Below are positions 1-9,023 of a DNA stretch of 64,000 nucleotides, in pieces (the first letter of the stretch is position 1; the number at the start of each line of letters is the position of its first letter). The position numbers and the translations under genes are program-made. Under the pieces are notes generated by a model. That model was not told where the DNA came from and searched no databases. It was given only the letters and a program-made list of their open reading frames with translations. Source of the stretch: an uncultured Bacteroidales bacterium (GTDB lineage Bacteria; Bacteroidota; Bacteroidia; Bacteroidales; UBA932); contig CALUTW010000003.1 of the NCBI GenBank assembly GCA_944323805.1, positions 62,001-126,000 on the forward strand, written 5' to 3'.

Positions 1-102
1 GCCGAGGCGGAAAGGACATTCTCCATGCTGATGGGGGATGATGTGCCGCCGAGAAGGGCTTTCATTGAGGAGAATGCACATTATGCCAATATCGATGCAT
101 AG
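1..102 (+). CDS. gyrB: DNA gyrase subunit B, C-terminal end (partial)
   Basis: The first 33 codons read in frame 1 give a tail with the pattern [15 protein letters not shown], then FIEENA and YANIDA-stop. This is the conserved C-terminus of the GyrB TOPRIM/tail region: gyrases end with an LMGD(E/D)VxPRRxFIExNAxxAxxxD pattern. GyrB supplies the ATPase that drives negative supercoiling by the A2B2 gyrase. Everything upstream lies outside the window. The gene ends 34 bp before the alpha-oxoamine synthase on the same strand. Confidence 0.9.
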   Translation, partial: AEAERTFSMLMGDDVPPRRAFIEENAHYANIDA

Positions 103-136
103 CTTTGTTAAACGGAAATAATTAAAATTCAACATT

Positions 137-1399
137 ATGGATATTTTTGACAGAATAGCGAGAGACTCAGGCGGTCCGCTTGGGCAGTACAGGCAGAGGG
201 CGTTCGGGTATTACATGTATCCGAAGCTTGAGGGAGAACTCGGCCCGCATATGGTTTTCAACGGCAAGAAGGTGCTTTGCTGGAGCCTTAACAACTATCT
301 CGGGCTTGCAAACCATCCGGAAGTGAGGAAGACAGATGCAGAGGCAGCCGCAAAATGGGGACTTGCATATCCTATGGGCAGCCGTATGATGTCAGGACAT
401 ACTTCCCTTCATGAGAAGTTTGAAAGGGAGCTTGCGGACTTCGAGAAGAAAGAGGATGCGTTCCTGTTCAATTTCGGCTATCAGGGAATCATCTCGACGA
501 TAGATGCCCTCATGGACCGTCACGATGTCATAGTATACGATTCAGAGGCTCATGCATGTCTGATTGACGGTGCCCGTCTCCATATGGGAAAGAGAATGGC
601 ATACCGACATAACGATATCGAAAGCTGCGAGACGACCCTGAAGCGTGCCTCGAAGCTCTGCGAGGAGACAGGAGGAGGCATACTCCTTATCACGGAAGGC
701 GTATACGGAATGACCGGAGCCCTCGGTATCCTCGACCAGATAGTCGCCCTCAAGAAGAAGTACAACTTCAGGATACTCATCGACGATGCCCATGGCTTCG
801 GCGTGATGGGTCCTCACGGACGCGGGACTTCAGAGCATTTCGGTGTGATGGATGAGGTTGACCTTTATATCGGTGCATATGCCAAGTCCATGGCTTCGAT
901 AGGCGGTTTCGTTGCCGGACCTAAAGTGATTATCGATTATCTGCGCTACAACCTCCGCTCCCAGATCTATGCGAAGTCTCTCCCTATGGCTTTTGTCGAG
1001 GGCGGTCTCAAGAGGCTTGAGATCATAAGGAGTGCGGAAGGCGATGAGCTCCGCAAGAAGCTCTTTACGGTGACCCGCGCACTTCAGAAAGGGTTCCGCG
1101 ATATGGGTCTTGACATAGGCCCGGCAGAGGCCTGTGTGACTCCGGTGGCTGTCAAGGGAGGCGTAGTCGAGGCGACTAATATCGCAAAGGACCTGCGTGA
1201 AAACTACGGCATCTTCTGTTCGATTGTCGTATATCCTGTCATACCTAAGGGAATGATCATCTTCCGCATTATCCCGACTGCGGCGCATTCCATGGAAGAC
1301 GTGGAATACACTCTCAAGACGTTCGCTGAAGTAGTGGACAAGCTCAAGAAAGGGCTTTATGAAGGCGATGAGATACCTGATATGGCTATCCGCGACTAA
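137..1399 (+). CDS. alpha-oxoamine synthase (serine palmitoyltransferase / cysteate acyltransferase type)
   Basis: A 420-residue PLP-dependent fold-type I enzyme of the alpha-oxoamine synthase family, which condenses an amino acid with an acyl thioester and loses CO2. Visible motifs are NNYLGLANHPEV near residue 50, the PLP-stacking His in DSEAHACLIDG, DDAHGFGVMG, and the Schiff-base lysine K250 in GAYAKSMASIGG. The N-terminus (GPLGQYRQRAFGYYMYP) and the C-terminus (NYGIFCSIVVYPVIPKG) match the roughly 420-residue Bacteroidetes branch usually annotated as serine palmitoyltransferase, rather than the shorter BioF or Kbl enzymes. In this phylum the substrate may be serine (sphingolipids) or cysteate (sulfonolipids); the sequence alone does not decide. 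It is followed by a reductase and a condensation-fold protein, which fits a lipid-base pathway. Family is confident; substrate is not. Confidence 0.85.
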   Translation: MDIFDRIARDSGGPLGQYRQRAFGYYMYPKLEGELGPHMVFNGKKVLCWSLNNYLGLANHPEVRKTDAEAAAKWGLAYPMGSRMMSGHTSLHEKFERELADFEKKEDAFLFNFGYQGIISTIDALMDRHDVIVYDSEAHACLIDGARLHMGKRMAYRHNDIESCETTLKRASKLCEETGGGILLITEGVYGMTGALGILDQIVALKKKYNFRILIDDAHGFGVMGPHGRGTSEHFGVMDEVDLYIGAYAKSMASIGGFVAGPKVIIDYLRYNLRSQIYAKSLPMAFVEGGLKRLEIIRSAEGDELRKKLFTVTRALQKGFRDMGLDIGPAEACVTPVAVKGGVVEATNIAKDLRENYGIFCSIVVYPVIPKGMIIFRIIPTAAHSMEDVEYTLKTFAEVVDKLKKGLYEGDEIPDMAIRD

Positions 1400-1454
1400 T
1401 GCGGGAGCATCATGTGATCTCCATCTATTGTCGCATACATAAACCTTTTCTGAA

Positions 1455-2282
1455 ATGAACAGCAGTTACTTTAAGGATAAAGTAATGATAATAACAGGAG
1501 CCAGCTCAGGAATTGGGTTGGCTTCTGCCAAATTATTTGCATCCCTCGGGGCAAGGCTTGCACTTGCAGCAAGGTCGCTTGACAAGCTCGAGTCCCTTGC
1601 CCGCGAAATCTTCCCGGGGCAGGAAGACAGGGTGCTGTGCGTGAAGACAGATGTCTCCATAGAGGCCGACTGCCGGAATCTTATCGAGCGAACAGCCGGG
1701 AAATTCGGCCGCATCGACATACTGGTCAATAATGCGGGCATTTCAATGCGGGCATTATTCAGGGACCTTGACCTGTCGGTAATCCGTTCGCTTATGGATG
1801 TGAACTTCTGGGGGACGGTATACTGTACGAAATATGCCCTCCCATATCTGCTCCAGTCCAAAGGTTCCGTAGTCGGGGTAATCTCCATCGCCGGCTTCTC
1901 CGGTCTGCCCGGGAGGACAGGCTATTCCGCATCGAAATATGCTGTCAGGGGATTCCTTGATACCCTGAGGATAGAGCATCTGTACGACGGGCTTCATGTA
2001 ATGGTGTTCGCCCCGGGATTTACTGCATCGAATGTCCGGAATGCGGCATTGACTGCTGACGGCAGCCACCAGGGGGAGACTCCGCGTGATGAAGGCAAGA
2101 TGATGACGGCGGAGAGATGTGCCGGATACCTTGCTGAAGGGCTCCGGAAACGCAGGAGGGAAATGGTGCTGACTCCTATAGGGAAGCTCACTGTCCTGAT
2201 GCACAACATTTTTCCCCGGCTTACCGACAGGCTGGAATTCAGCTATATGGCAAAAGAGCCGGGCAGTCCATTCCATAAATGA
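1455..2282 (+). CDS. short-chain dehydrogenase/reductase, candidate 3-keto-lipid-base reductase
   Basis: A 275-residue classical SDR. The nucleotide-binding TGASSGIG is at residues 15-22, NNAG begins at N92, and the catalytic Y157-x3-K161 pair sits in GYSASKYAV. The C-terminal stretch IGKLTVLMHNIFPRL resembles membrane-associated SDRs of the DHRS7 type that act on lipid substrates. It starts 55 bp after the alpha-oxoamine synthase and ends 6 bp before the next gene, so the three are probably cotranscribed. The inferred role is reduction of the 3-keto group made by the upstream synthase (3-ketosphinganine or 3-ketocapnine). A different lipid or sugar substrate cannot be excluded. Confidence 0.75.
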   Translation: MNSSYFKDKVMIITGASSGIGLASAKLFASLGARLALAARSLDKLESLAREIFPGQEDRVLCVKTDVSIEADCRNLIERTAGKFGRIDILVNNAGISMRALFRDLDLSVIRSLMDVNFWGTVYCTKYALPYLLQSKGSVVGVISIAGFSGLPGRTGYSASKYAVRGFLDTLRIEHLYDGLHVMVFAPGFTASNVRNAALTADGSHQGETPRDEGKMMTAERCAGYLAEGLRKRRREMVLTPIGKLTVLMHNIFPRLTDRLEFSYMAKEPGSPFHK

Positions 2283-2288
2283 CAGAAG

Positions 2289-3581
2289 ATGGGTCCGACA
2301 AGACAATATTCCCCGGATTTGGCAGGAGGCCTGTATCTGTATGCCGACCGCTCGGCATGCGGGTCTGTCGCACGGTTTGTCGTGTCATTGACAATGCATG
2401 TAAAGGGCGATGTGCTGGAGCAGGCGGTCAATGATGTCCTGGTGCTTTTCCCGCATATCCCGGTAAGGGTGTCGAGAGAAGGGGAGCAATATGTGTTCGG
2501 GAAGAATACCGCAAGGGTCCCTGTATGCGGGGAATCTGAGAGTACGCGCAGGTCGCCCGGCGAAGAGTCTGCAGGAGGGTATCTTTTCACGGTGTCGTTT
2601 TCCGGGAAGACCGTATATTTCGACATCCACATGTCGCTTTTTGACGAAAAGGGAATGGCAGCCTTTGCCAAGGCTGTGGTATTCAGGTATGTACAGCTTG
2701 CCGGATTCCCGGTTGAGAATGACGGGAGCGTACGAGCCCTTCCCGACGGAGGGTCGCATGTATCGACAGATGACCCGTTCGACATGATTGCGGACATCCC
2801 GGCGTCAAGGCCTGCATGGTATATGGATGCCAAGGCTTTTGTCAGGCCTGCGACGGCCGGCTCGGACATGGTGCATGCTGTCCAGTTGCGTATCCCTCTG
2901 TCACGGCTGCGTTCCCATGCAAAGGAGTTTGCCGGTTCCCCGGTGACATTCATTGCGCCGATAGTATCCCAGTCCATATGTGAAATGTACGGGAGTGAAA
3001 TGCAACCGGGGGAATATGTGGTGGCCGCAATATCGGTCAACCTCCGCCAGTATTTCCCGACTGTGTCGCTGAGGCCTTTCAATACGCTTGTCTCGCTTGC
3101 GTATAACAGGCGGATCAATGAATATCCGTTCAATACGATACTGATGTCCCAGAAAAAACTTCTGGAGGCCCAGCTGAAGACCGATGCCCTTGCCTACAAT
3201 GCCCAGCGCAAGGCAGCCGCGATGGAGGATGTGTATTGCGGCAGGACATATGCCGACAAAGTCGCCAGGGCGGAGAAGGCTGTCGCTGACAAGGCTGCAA
3301 AATCGACATATGTGATTCACAGCGCCGGGAATATCGGGATGCCGGAAAGCCTGGACAGGTATGTGACCGAGTTCTATCCGCTGTACGTGCCCGGCCTTCA
3401 CGATATGGTACTGTCCTGCATAACATTCAGGAATGAAATCCTGCTTACGGTAGCCGGAAGGGATTCAGGCCGGACAGACCTGATCTGCCGCAGGATTGCA
3501 GGACTGATGAATGAAAATGAGATATATGCCTATATTTCGGACGGGTTCGATTTCTCTCCGGCAACATATAGGCGGCCTTAA
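2289..3581 (+). CDS. condensation-fold acyltransferase-like protein
   Basis: A 430-residue protein without signal peptide or membrane segment. The N-terminal block (DVLEQAVNDVLVLFPHIPVRV near residues 40-60) and a later strand ending in HMSLFDEKG resemble the chloramphenicol-acetyltransferase/NRPS-condensation superfamily, which includes alcohol acetyltransferases and PapA-type lipid acyltransferases. The superfamily active site is HHxxxDG. Here H114 aligns with the first, non-catalytic His, the second position is Met, and D119 is followed by Glu instead of Gly, so the site is altered. Position behind an alpha-oxoamine synthase and an SDR suggests N-acylation of a lipid base, but that is inference. 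The family call is tentative because it rests on pattern recognition, not an alignment. Confidence 0.45.
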   Translation: MGPTRQYSPDLAGGLYLYADRSACGSVARFVVSLTMHVKGDVLEQAVNDVLVLFPHIPVRVSREGEQYVFGKNTARVPVCGESESTRRSPGEESAGGYLFTVSFSGKTVYFDIHMSLFDEKGMAAFAKAVVFRYVQLAGFPVENDGSVRALPDGGSHVSTDDPFDMIADIPASRPAWYMDAKAFVRPATAGSDMVHAVQLRIPLSRLRSHAKEFAGSPVTFIAPIVSQSICEMYGSEMQPGEYVVAAISVNLRQYFPTVSLRPFNTLVSLAYNRRINEYPFNTILMSQKKLLEAQLKTDALAYNAQRKAAAMEDVYCGRTYADKVARAEKAVADKAAKSTYVIHSAGNIGMPESLDRYVTEFYPLYVPGLHDMVLSCITFRNEILLTVAGRDSGRTDLICRRIAGLMNENEIYAYISDGFDFSPATYRRP

Positions 3582-3604
3582 TTATTAATTACATTAGGAT
3601 AATC

Positions 3605-5656
3605 ATGGAAAACGGGAAATTATTGCGCAGGTTAAAGGTTTATCTTCCTCTTGCAGCCTTGTTTGCCATTCTTGTGCTCCTGATGCCGAGAAGCGGCAAC
3701 TTCAATTATGACTATAGGAAAGGAGCGCCATGGATGTATGAGACCCTTGTTGCAGACTTCGATTTCCCGGTGCTGAAGACCCAGGAGGAGCTTCAGGAGG
3801 AAAGGGATCTCGCTGCATCTTCCGTCATCCCTTATTACATTTATTCGGAGAATATCGCGAGCGAAAGGGCCGATGCAGTCCGGCAGGCGGATTTCGGCAG
3901 GTATGACAGTCTCAAGGCCGCCGTCATTTCGGTCCTTGACACGATATATTCCAAGGGTGTCATTGCGGAACGCCCGGTCTTCCATGACGGCCGTCCGGCT
4001 GATGAGCAGGTCATATATGTCCAGAAGAACAGGCGTGCGGCAATGGTCCCTCCGACCGAGATATATACGATTGCCGATGCGAGGTCGAGGCTTCTCTCGG
4101 GGCTGAAGTCCGTGTCGAGGACAGTCAACGGGGATTCCCTGTGCAGGGAAGCCGGTCTGTATGACCTTCTTGTCCCCAATCTTATCTTCGACCAGCAGAC
4201 GACCGACCTCGTGCACGAGGAATCTGTCAACTATGTGTCGCCAACTTCAGGAGTCGTGTCATCAGGCCAGCTGATAGTCTCCAAGGGGGAGACCGTGACC
4301 TCCGAGATAGAGCAGCTTCTCGACTCCTACAAGGCTGAATACGAGAGCAGTATCGGCTACAGCGGTCCGAGGGTATATCTCTGGTCCGGCAACATCCTTC
4401 TGGCGCTGGCCATGGTCATGATCATATTCTTTACGATATACTACGCCAACAGCTCGATACTCGGAAGGTTCAACGAGTATGTGTATCTGCTGATGATTGC
4501 CTTCCTTGCTGCAGCGGTCACATTCGCGATAAACAAGGCAGACCCGAAGCTGCTGTATATTGTTCCGTATACCCTGTTTGCACTCTATCTCACGGCATTC
4601 TTCAAGAATAAGGTAGTATATCCGTTCTATGTGGTCACATTGCTGCCGATGCTGATATTCGCCCATAACGGAATAGAGCTTTTCGTAATAAATCTCGTGG
4701 CGGGAGTCGTCGCAATCTATACATACACGTATTTCAACAAGGGCTGGCAGCAGTTCATAATGGCTTTCTGCGTCTTTATTGCGGCAATCCTGACATTCTT
4801 CGCGTTCAAGATGGTCGACGGGGAGATACGCGGCTTCGGGGACTACCAGACAGTCCTGTTCCTCTTCCTCGGATCGATGATGGCTGTGGCCGGTTATCCT
4901 CTCATCTATCTTTTCGAGAGGATATTCATGCTGGTGTCGAATTCCAGACTGATTGAACTGTGCGATACCAACAACAAGCTGCTGAGGGAACTCGCCCACA
5001 AGGCTCCAGGTACATTCCAGCACAGTCTCCAGGTCATGAATCTTGCAGATGCGGCGGCACGCTCCATAGATGCGAATGTGGCGCTTGTACGTGCCGGGGC
5101 ATTGTACCATGACATAGGAAAGATGAACAATCCCCAGTGCTTCATCGAGAACGAGACCCCGGGAGTCAAGTACCATGAAGGCCTTACTCCGGAGGAAAGC
5201 GCAAGGGATATCACGCGCCATGTCCCGGACGGGATGGCGCTGGCCGAGAAATACGGGCTTCCGGATGTCGTCAGGGCTTTCATAGTCACACATCACGGCA
5301 CGACGGCTACGGGATATTTCTACAACAGGTATCTGAATGCAGGAGGCGACCCGTCCAAGACCGATGTCTTTTTCTACAAGGGCCGGAAGCCGAATACCAA
5401 GGAACAGATAATACTGATGCTCTGCGATACCCTCGAGGCGGCATCCAGGACGCTCAAGGACTACTCGCGCCAGAGCATATCGGACCTTGTCGAGCGTATC
5501 GTGAAGTCCAAGATGGATGACGGGCAGTTCGAGGATGCCGACATATCCCTTAAGGAAATCAATACGGTAAAGAATGTGCTCAAGGAGTATCTCCAGCAGG
5601 TATATCATGCCCGGGTAATCTATCCGAGACGCAGGAATACCGCCCAGAAATCTTGA
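3605..5656 (+). CDS. pgpH: PgpH-type 7TM receptor with cytoplasmic HD phosphodiesterase
   Basis: A 683-residue membrane protein with the 7TMR-HD architecture. It has an N-terminal membrane helix (about 12-30), a large extracytoplasmic domain to about residue 255, a block of about seven helices to about 450, and a cytoplasmic HD domain. Metal ligands are visible: HSLQVMN near H473, the HD pair in YHDIGKM near 501, and HHGT near 562. PgpH family proteins hydrolyse the second messenger c-di-AMP to pApA. Length and domain order match the family. It starts 23 bp after the condensation-like gene. Its stop codon (5654-5656) is followed directly by the tig promoter. Confidence 0.88.
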   Translation: MENGKLLRRLKVYLPLAALFAILVLLMPRSGNFNYDYRKGAPWMYETLVADFDFPVLKTQEELQEERDLAASSVIPYYIYSENIASERADAVRQADFGRYDSLKAAVISVLDTIYSKGVIAERPVFHDGRPADEQVIYVQKNRRAAMVPPTEIYTIADARSRLLSGLKSVSRTVNGDSLCREAGLYDLLVPNLIFDQQTTDLVHEESVNYVSPTSGVVSSGQLIVSKGETVTSEIEQLLDSYKAEYESSIGYSGPRVYLWSGNILLALAMVMIIFFTIYYANSSILGRFNEYVYLLMIAFLAAAVTFAINKADPKLLYIVPYTLFALYLTAFFKNKVVYPFYVVTLLPMLIFAHNGIELFVINLVAGVVAIYTYTYFNKGWQQFIMAFCVFIAAILTFFAFKMVDGEIRGFGDYQTVLFLFLGSMMAVAGYPLIYLFERIFMLVSNSRLIELCDTNNKLLRELAHKAPGTFQHSLQVMNLADAAARSIDANVALVRAGALYHDIGKMNNPQCFIENETPGVKYHEGLTPEESARDITRHVPDGMALAEKYGLPDVVRAFIVTHHGTTATGYFYNRYLNAGGDPSKTDVFFYKGRKPNTKEQIILMLCDTLEAASRTLKDYSRQSISDLVERIVKSKMDDGQFEDADISLKEINTVKNVLKEYLQQVYHARVIYPRRRNTAQKS

Positions 5657-5688
5657 TTTTGTTTTTTAGTCCATAATGTATAAATTTG
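5657..5688 (+). promoter_or_regulatory. Bacteroidetes-type promoter of tig-clpP-clpX
   Basis: TTTTG at 5657-5661, then exactly 19 bp, then TAAATTTG at 5681-5688. This matches the Bacteroidetes primary sigma-factor consensus TTTG-N19-21-TAnnTTTG. It starts immediately after the pgpH stop and leaves a leader of about 30 nt before the tig ATG at 5724, so tig begins a new transcription unit. Confidence 0.75.
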
Positions 5689-5723
5689 CAGGCTTTTTAG
5701 AACGCATATAATATTTTAAAGAC

Positions 5724-7040
5724 ATGAATATAGCACAGAACAGAGTCGACGATCTCAATCTCGAGCTCACAATCGACATCACAAAGGATGATTATGCAGA
5801 CCGCAGGAAGAAAAGGCTGAACGCCCAGAAGAGGACTGCCGAAATCAAGGGATTCAGGAAGGGAATGGTCCCTATGACCCTCATTGAAAGGATATACGGC
5901 CAGTCAGCCCTTGTCGATGCCGTCAATGACATTATTGCAGAAACACTCAATAACTACATAAAGGACAACGGTCTCAAGGTTGTCGGGGAGCCTCTTCCGA
6001 GCGAGGACCAGCCGAAGACCGAGTGGGAGAATGGGAACGACTTCTCTTTCAAGTTCGATGTCGCTGTCAATCCTGATGTCGCCTTTGACCTTTCAAAGGA
6101 TGACAAGGTGACATATTACGAGATCGAGGTTTCCGATGAGGCAAGGAAGGAGATGAAGGAGAATCTTCTCAAGCAGTATGGCTCTCTCGAGGACGGCGAG
6201 GCTGCCAAGGCGGAGGATTTCATCATTGCCGACTTCGAGCAGGGGGACATGAAGGTCGAGGGTACCTATGTCGCATTGAGAAGCGTCTCCGATGCTGTCA
6301 GGCCGACATTTGTTGGCCTTAAGAAGGATGACTCAATCGAGGTCAATGTCAATGAGGCCTTTACAGATGAGACAGACAGGGCCGCAATGCTCAAGGTAAA
6401 GAAAGAGGAGCTTGCCGGACTTGACCCGATGTTCAGGATGACGGTGCGCAATGTCAAGACATTTGTCCCGGCACCTATGACGCAGGAGACATTTGACAAG
6501 ATATTCGGGGAAGGTGCAGTCACTGACGAGGCAGGCTTCGATGCAAAGGTCGACGAGAGGCTCAAGGCCGAATATTCCCAGGAGTCCGAATTCAGGTTCT
6601 CCAAGGACATGAAGGACTATCTTCTCTCCAAGGCAAATGTAGTGCTTCCTGAGAAATTCCTGAAGAGATGGGTGTTTGTGGCCAATGAGGGCAAGTTTAC
6701 CATGGAAGAGATCGAGAAGGATTTCGACATGTTCCTGGCAGATTACCGCTGGCATCTCGTGAAGGCATTCCTGATGGACAAGTTCGGTGTAAAGGTGGAG
6801 CAGGAGGACCTTATGGCCAGTGCGAAAGCCTTTGCCGCATACCAGTTCGCCATGTACGGCATCAACAATGTCCCTGAGGAGCAGCTGGAGTCATATGCCA
6901 AGACCATCCTTTCACAGGAGAACGAGGGCCGCAGGGTCCTTGAGCAGGTAGAGGACCAGAAGACAATCGCAGCTGTACGCGATGTCATTACAGTAGAGAA
7001 CAGGAAAGTTACCGTAGACCAGTTCAGGGAACTGAAATAG
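5724..7040 (+). CDS. tig: trigger factor, ribosome-associated chaperone
   Basis: A 438-residue protein of the trigger factor family. The N-terminal ribosome-binding domain has the signature GFRKGMVPMTLIERIYG (about 44-60), corresponding to the GFRxGKxP loop that contacts the ribosomal exit tunnel. A PPIase-like middle domain and a long helical C-terminal substrate-binding domain follow. The highly charged, Lys/Glu-rich composition is typical of the family. It heads a tig-clpP-clpX unit, the classical bacterial order linking nascent-chain folding with ATP-dependent proteolysis. ClpP follows 17 bp downstream. Confidence 0.93.
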   Translation: MNIAQNRVDDLNLELTIDITKDDYADRRKKRLNAQKRTAEIKGFRKGMVPMTLIERIYGQSALVDAVNDIIAETLNNYIKDNGLKVVGEPLPSEDQPKTEWENGNDFSFKFDVAVNPDVAFDLSKDDKVTYYEIEVSDEARKEMKENLLKQYGSLEDGEAAKAEDFIIADFEQGDMKVEGTYVALRSVSDAVRPTFVGLKKDDSIEVNVNEAFTDETDRAAMLKVKKEELAGLDPMFRMTVRNVKTFVPAPMTQETFDKIFGEGAVTDEAGFDAKVDERLKAEYSQESEFRFSKDMKDYLLSKANVVLPEKFLKRWVFVANEGKFTMEEIEKDFDMFLADYRWHLVKAFLMDKFGVKVEQEDLMASAKAFAAYQFAMYGINNVPEEQLESYAKTILSQENEGRRVLEQVEDQKTIAAVRDVITVENRKVTVDQFRELK

Positions 7041-7057
7041 CAGCGGAAGAACAGGAC

Positions 7058-7735
7058 ATGGATAAGGATTTTGACAGGTTCGCACGGTCAGAGTATGGCA
7101 TAGGTTCAATGACCATGCATCGTTACCGTTCGGCTTATAATGCATATATCAATCCGACCATTATAGAGGAGAGGCAGCTGAATGTGGCTTCTATGGATGT
7201 GTTCAGCCGTCTTATGATGGACCGCATCATCTTCCTCGGCGTCCCGATTGATGACGATGTCGCCAATATCGTGCAGGCCCAGCTCCTTTTTCTGGCGTCG
7301 GATAATTCCGCAGGGGACATTACCCTGTATCTCAATACACCTGGAGGATCGGTCTCGGCCGGTCTCGGCATCTATGATACCATGCAGCTTGTCAGCCCGG
7401 ATGTATGTACGGTATGTACGGGGATGGCTGCCTCGATGGGTGCGGTCCTGCTCTGTGCGGGAGCTCATGGCAAGCGTTCCGCCCTGCCTCATTCAAGGGT
7501 AATGATCCACCAGCCGTTGGGAGGTGCCCAGGGACAGGCTTCTGATATCGAGATTGCCGCAAGGGAGATCGTCAGGATAAAGAACGAGCTGTATTCAATC
7601 ATTTCCGAACATACCGGCAAACCGCTCGACAGGATTATGGCTGACGGGGACAGGGACTACTGGATGACCTCAAAGGAAGCCCTTGAGTACGGGATGATAG
7701 ATGAGATTCTTTCCAAGAAGAAGCGCAATGGCTAA
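7058..7735 (+). CDS. clpP: ATP-dependent Clp protease proteolytic subunit
   Basis: A 225-residue ClpP serine protease. The catalytic triad is S126 in [10 protein letters not shown]151 in MIHQPLGG and D200 in GDRDYWM. Spacing between the three is the same as in E. coli ClpP (S97, H122, D171), shifted by 29 because of a longer N-terminus that may be partly processed. ClpP forms the tetradecameric chamber that degrades unfolded substrates fed by ClpX. The stop codon overlaps the clpX start by 8 bp, suggesting coupled translation of the two partners. Confidence 0.95.
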   Translation: MDKDFDRFARSEYGIGSMTMHRYRSAYNAYINPTIIEERQLNVASMDVFSRLMMDRIIFLGVPIDDDVANIVQAQLLFLASDNSAGDITLYLNTPGGSVSAGLGIYDTMQLVSPDVCTVCTGMAASMGAVLLCAGAHGKRSALPHSRVMIHQPLGGAQGQASDIEIAAREIVRIKNELYSIISEHTGKPLDRIMADGDRDYWMTSKEALEYGMIDEILSKKKRNG

Positions 7736-8948
7736 AAAGAAAGATACATCGGACGAAAGATATTGTGTGTTCTGCGGAAGAAGCGAACATGAAGTGCCCC
7801 TGATGCTTCAGGGGCTTGATTCTTCAATATGCAGCGATTGTGTCAAGCTGTGCAATGACTATATCCGCAATCTGGAGAAGTCTGCTGCACCTGTACACGG
7901 CAAGATTGAAAAGCTGCTGAAGCCAAAGGAAATTCATGCATATCTCGACCAGTATGTCATAGGTCAGGACAGGGCTAAGAAGCTTCTGTCCGTGGCTGTC
8001 TACAATCATTACAAGAGAATCAATCACAACCTTGCATCCGAGGCTGCGGATGACCTTGAGCTGGAGAAGTCCAACATCCTTATGGTCGGTCCGACAGGTA
8101 CAGGAAAGACCTTGATGGCCAAGACTATAGCCAAGCTGCTGGATGTGCCTTTCACGATTGTGGATGCCACTGTGCTTACCGAGGCAGGCTATGTCGGCGA
8201 GGATGTGGAAAGCATACTTACCAGACTGCTGCAGGAAGCGGACTATGATGTGGCCCTTGCAGAGCGCGGCATCGTATTCATCGACGAGATTGACAAGATT
8301 GCACGCAAGAGCGACAATCCGTCCATAACCCGCGACGTATCTGGAGAAGGGGTGCAGCAGGCCATGCTGAAGCTTCTTGAAGGCAATGTCGTCAATGTAC
8401 CGCCGAAGGGTGGCAGGAAACATCCTGAGCAGGAGTTCATTCAGGTCAACACGCAGAATATACTCTTTATCTGCGGAGGCGCATTCGAAGGCATCGAGAA
8501 ACGCATAGCCCAGAGGCTGAATACCAGGGTAATCGGGTTCAGCACATCGGACAGGAAGCAGGTCGACAAGGACAACCTGCTGCAGTATGTATCCGCCCAG
8601 GATCTCCGCTCATACGGACTGATTCCGGAAATCATAGGAAGGCTTCCTGTCATCACATATCTTGACAGGCTTGACCGCAATGCCCTGCTGAGGATACTTA
8701 CCGAGCCTAAGAACGCGATTATCCGCCAGTATGAGAAGATGTTCGAGATTGACGGCATGAAACTCGTCATAGAGCCAGGGGTGCTGGAGCTCATAGTCGA
8801 TACTGCCATACAGAACGGGCTCGGGGCAAGGGGACTGAGGTCCATATGCGAGAGAATCATGACCGATGCGATGTACGAAGCCCCGTCATCCGGACGCAAG
8901 ACATTCAGACTTACAGTCGCCTATGCCAAGTCCCGGTTATCGGACTGA
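7728..8948 (+). CDS. clpX: ATP-dependent Clp protease ATP-binding subunit ClpX
   Basis: A 406-residue AAA+ unfoldase. The N-terminal C4 zinc-binding domain (CVFCG, then CSDCVKLC) lies in residues 12-42. Walker A is GPTGTGKT, Walker B IVFIDEID, and the IGF loop that docks on ClpP is in [11 protein letters not shown]. The start at 7728 (protein beginning [17 protein letters not shown]) is chosen over an in-frame ATG nine codons upstream because it gives the usual ClpX N-terminus. It overlaps clpP by 8 bp. Confidence 0.95.
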   Translation: MAKKKDTSDERYCVFCGRSEHEVPLMLQGLDSSICSDCVKLCNDYIRNLEKSAAPVHGKIEKLLKPKEIHAYLDQYVIGQDRAKKLLSVAVYNHYKRINHNLASEAADDLELEKSNILMVGPTGTGKTLMAKTIAKLLDVPFTIVDATVLTEAGYVGEDVESILTRLLQEADYDVALAERGIVFIDEIDKIARKSDNPSITRDVSGEGVQQAMLKLLEGNVVNVPPKGGRKHPEQEFIQVNTQNILFICGGAFEGIEKRIAQRLNTRVIGFSTSDRKQVDKDNLLQYVSAQDLRSYGLIPEIIGRLPVITYLDRLDRNALLRILTEPKNAIIRQYEKMFEIDGMKLVIEPGVLELIVDTAIQNGLGARGLRSICERIMTDAMYEAPSSGRKTFRLTVAYAKSRLSD

Positions 8949-8969
8949 CGGGCCGGCGATTATTCCATG

Positions 8970-8989
8970 GCAGAGAAGCACACCTCTGC
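8970..8989 (+). terminator. weak hairpin after clpX
   Basis: GCAGAG (8970-8975) can pair with CTCTGC (8984-8989) across an 8-nt loop, 21 bp after the clpX stop. No U-run follows (the next bases are TTAGTTAT), so an intrinsic terminator is only possible. Confidence 0.25.
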
Positions 8990-9023
8990 TTAGTTATAAA
9001 CTATTCACTAAAATTTTAATGCA

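Noticed and set aside
4262..5608. Open frame of 448 codons on the minus strand inside pgpH
   Set aside because: It is fully antisense to a clear membrane/HD protein, has no recognisable domain or start context, and reflects codon bias of the real frame.
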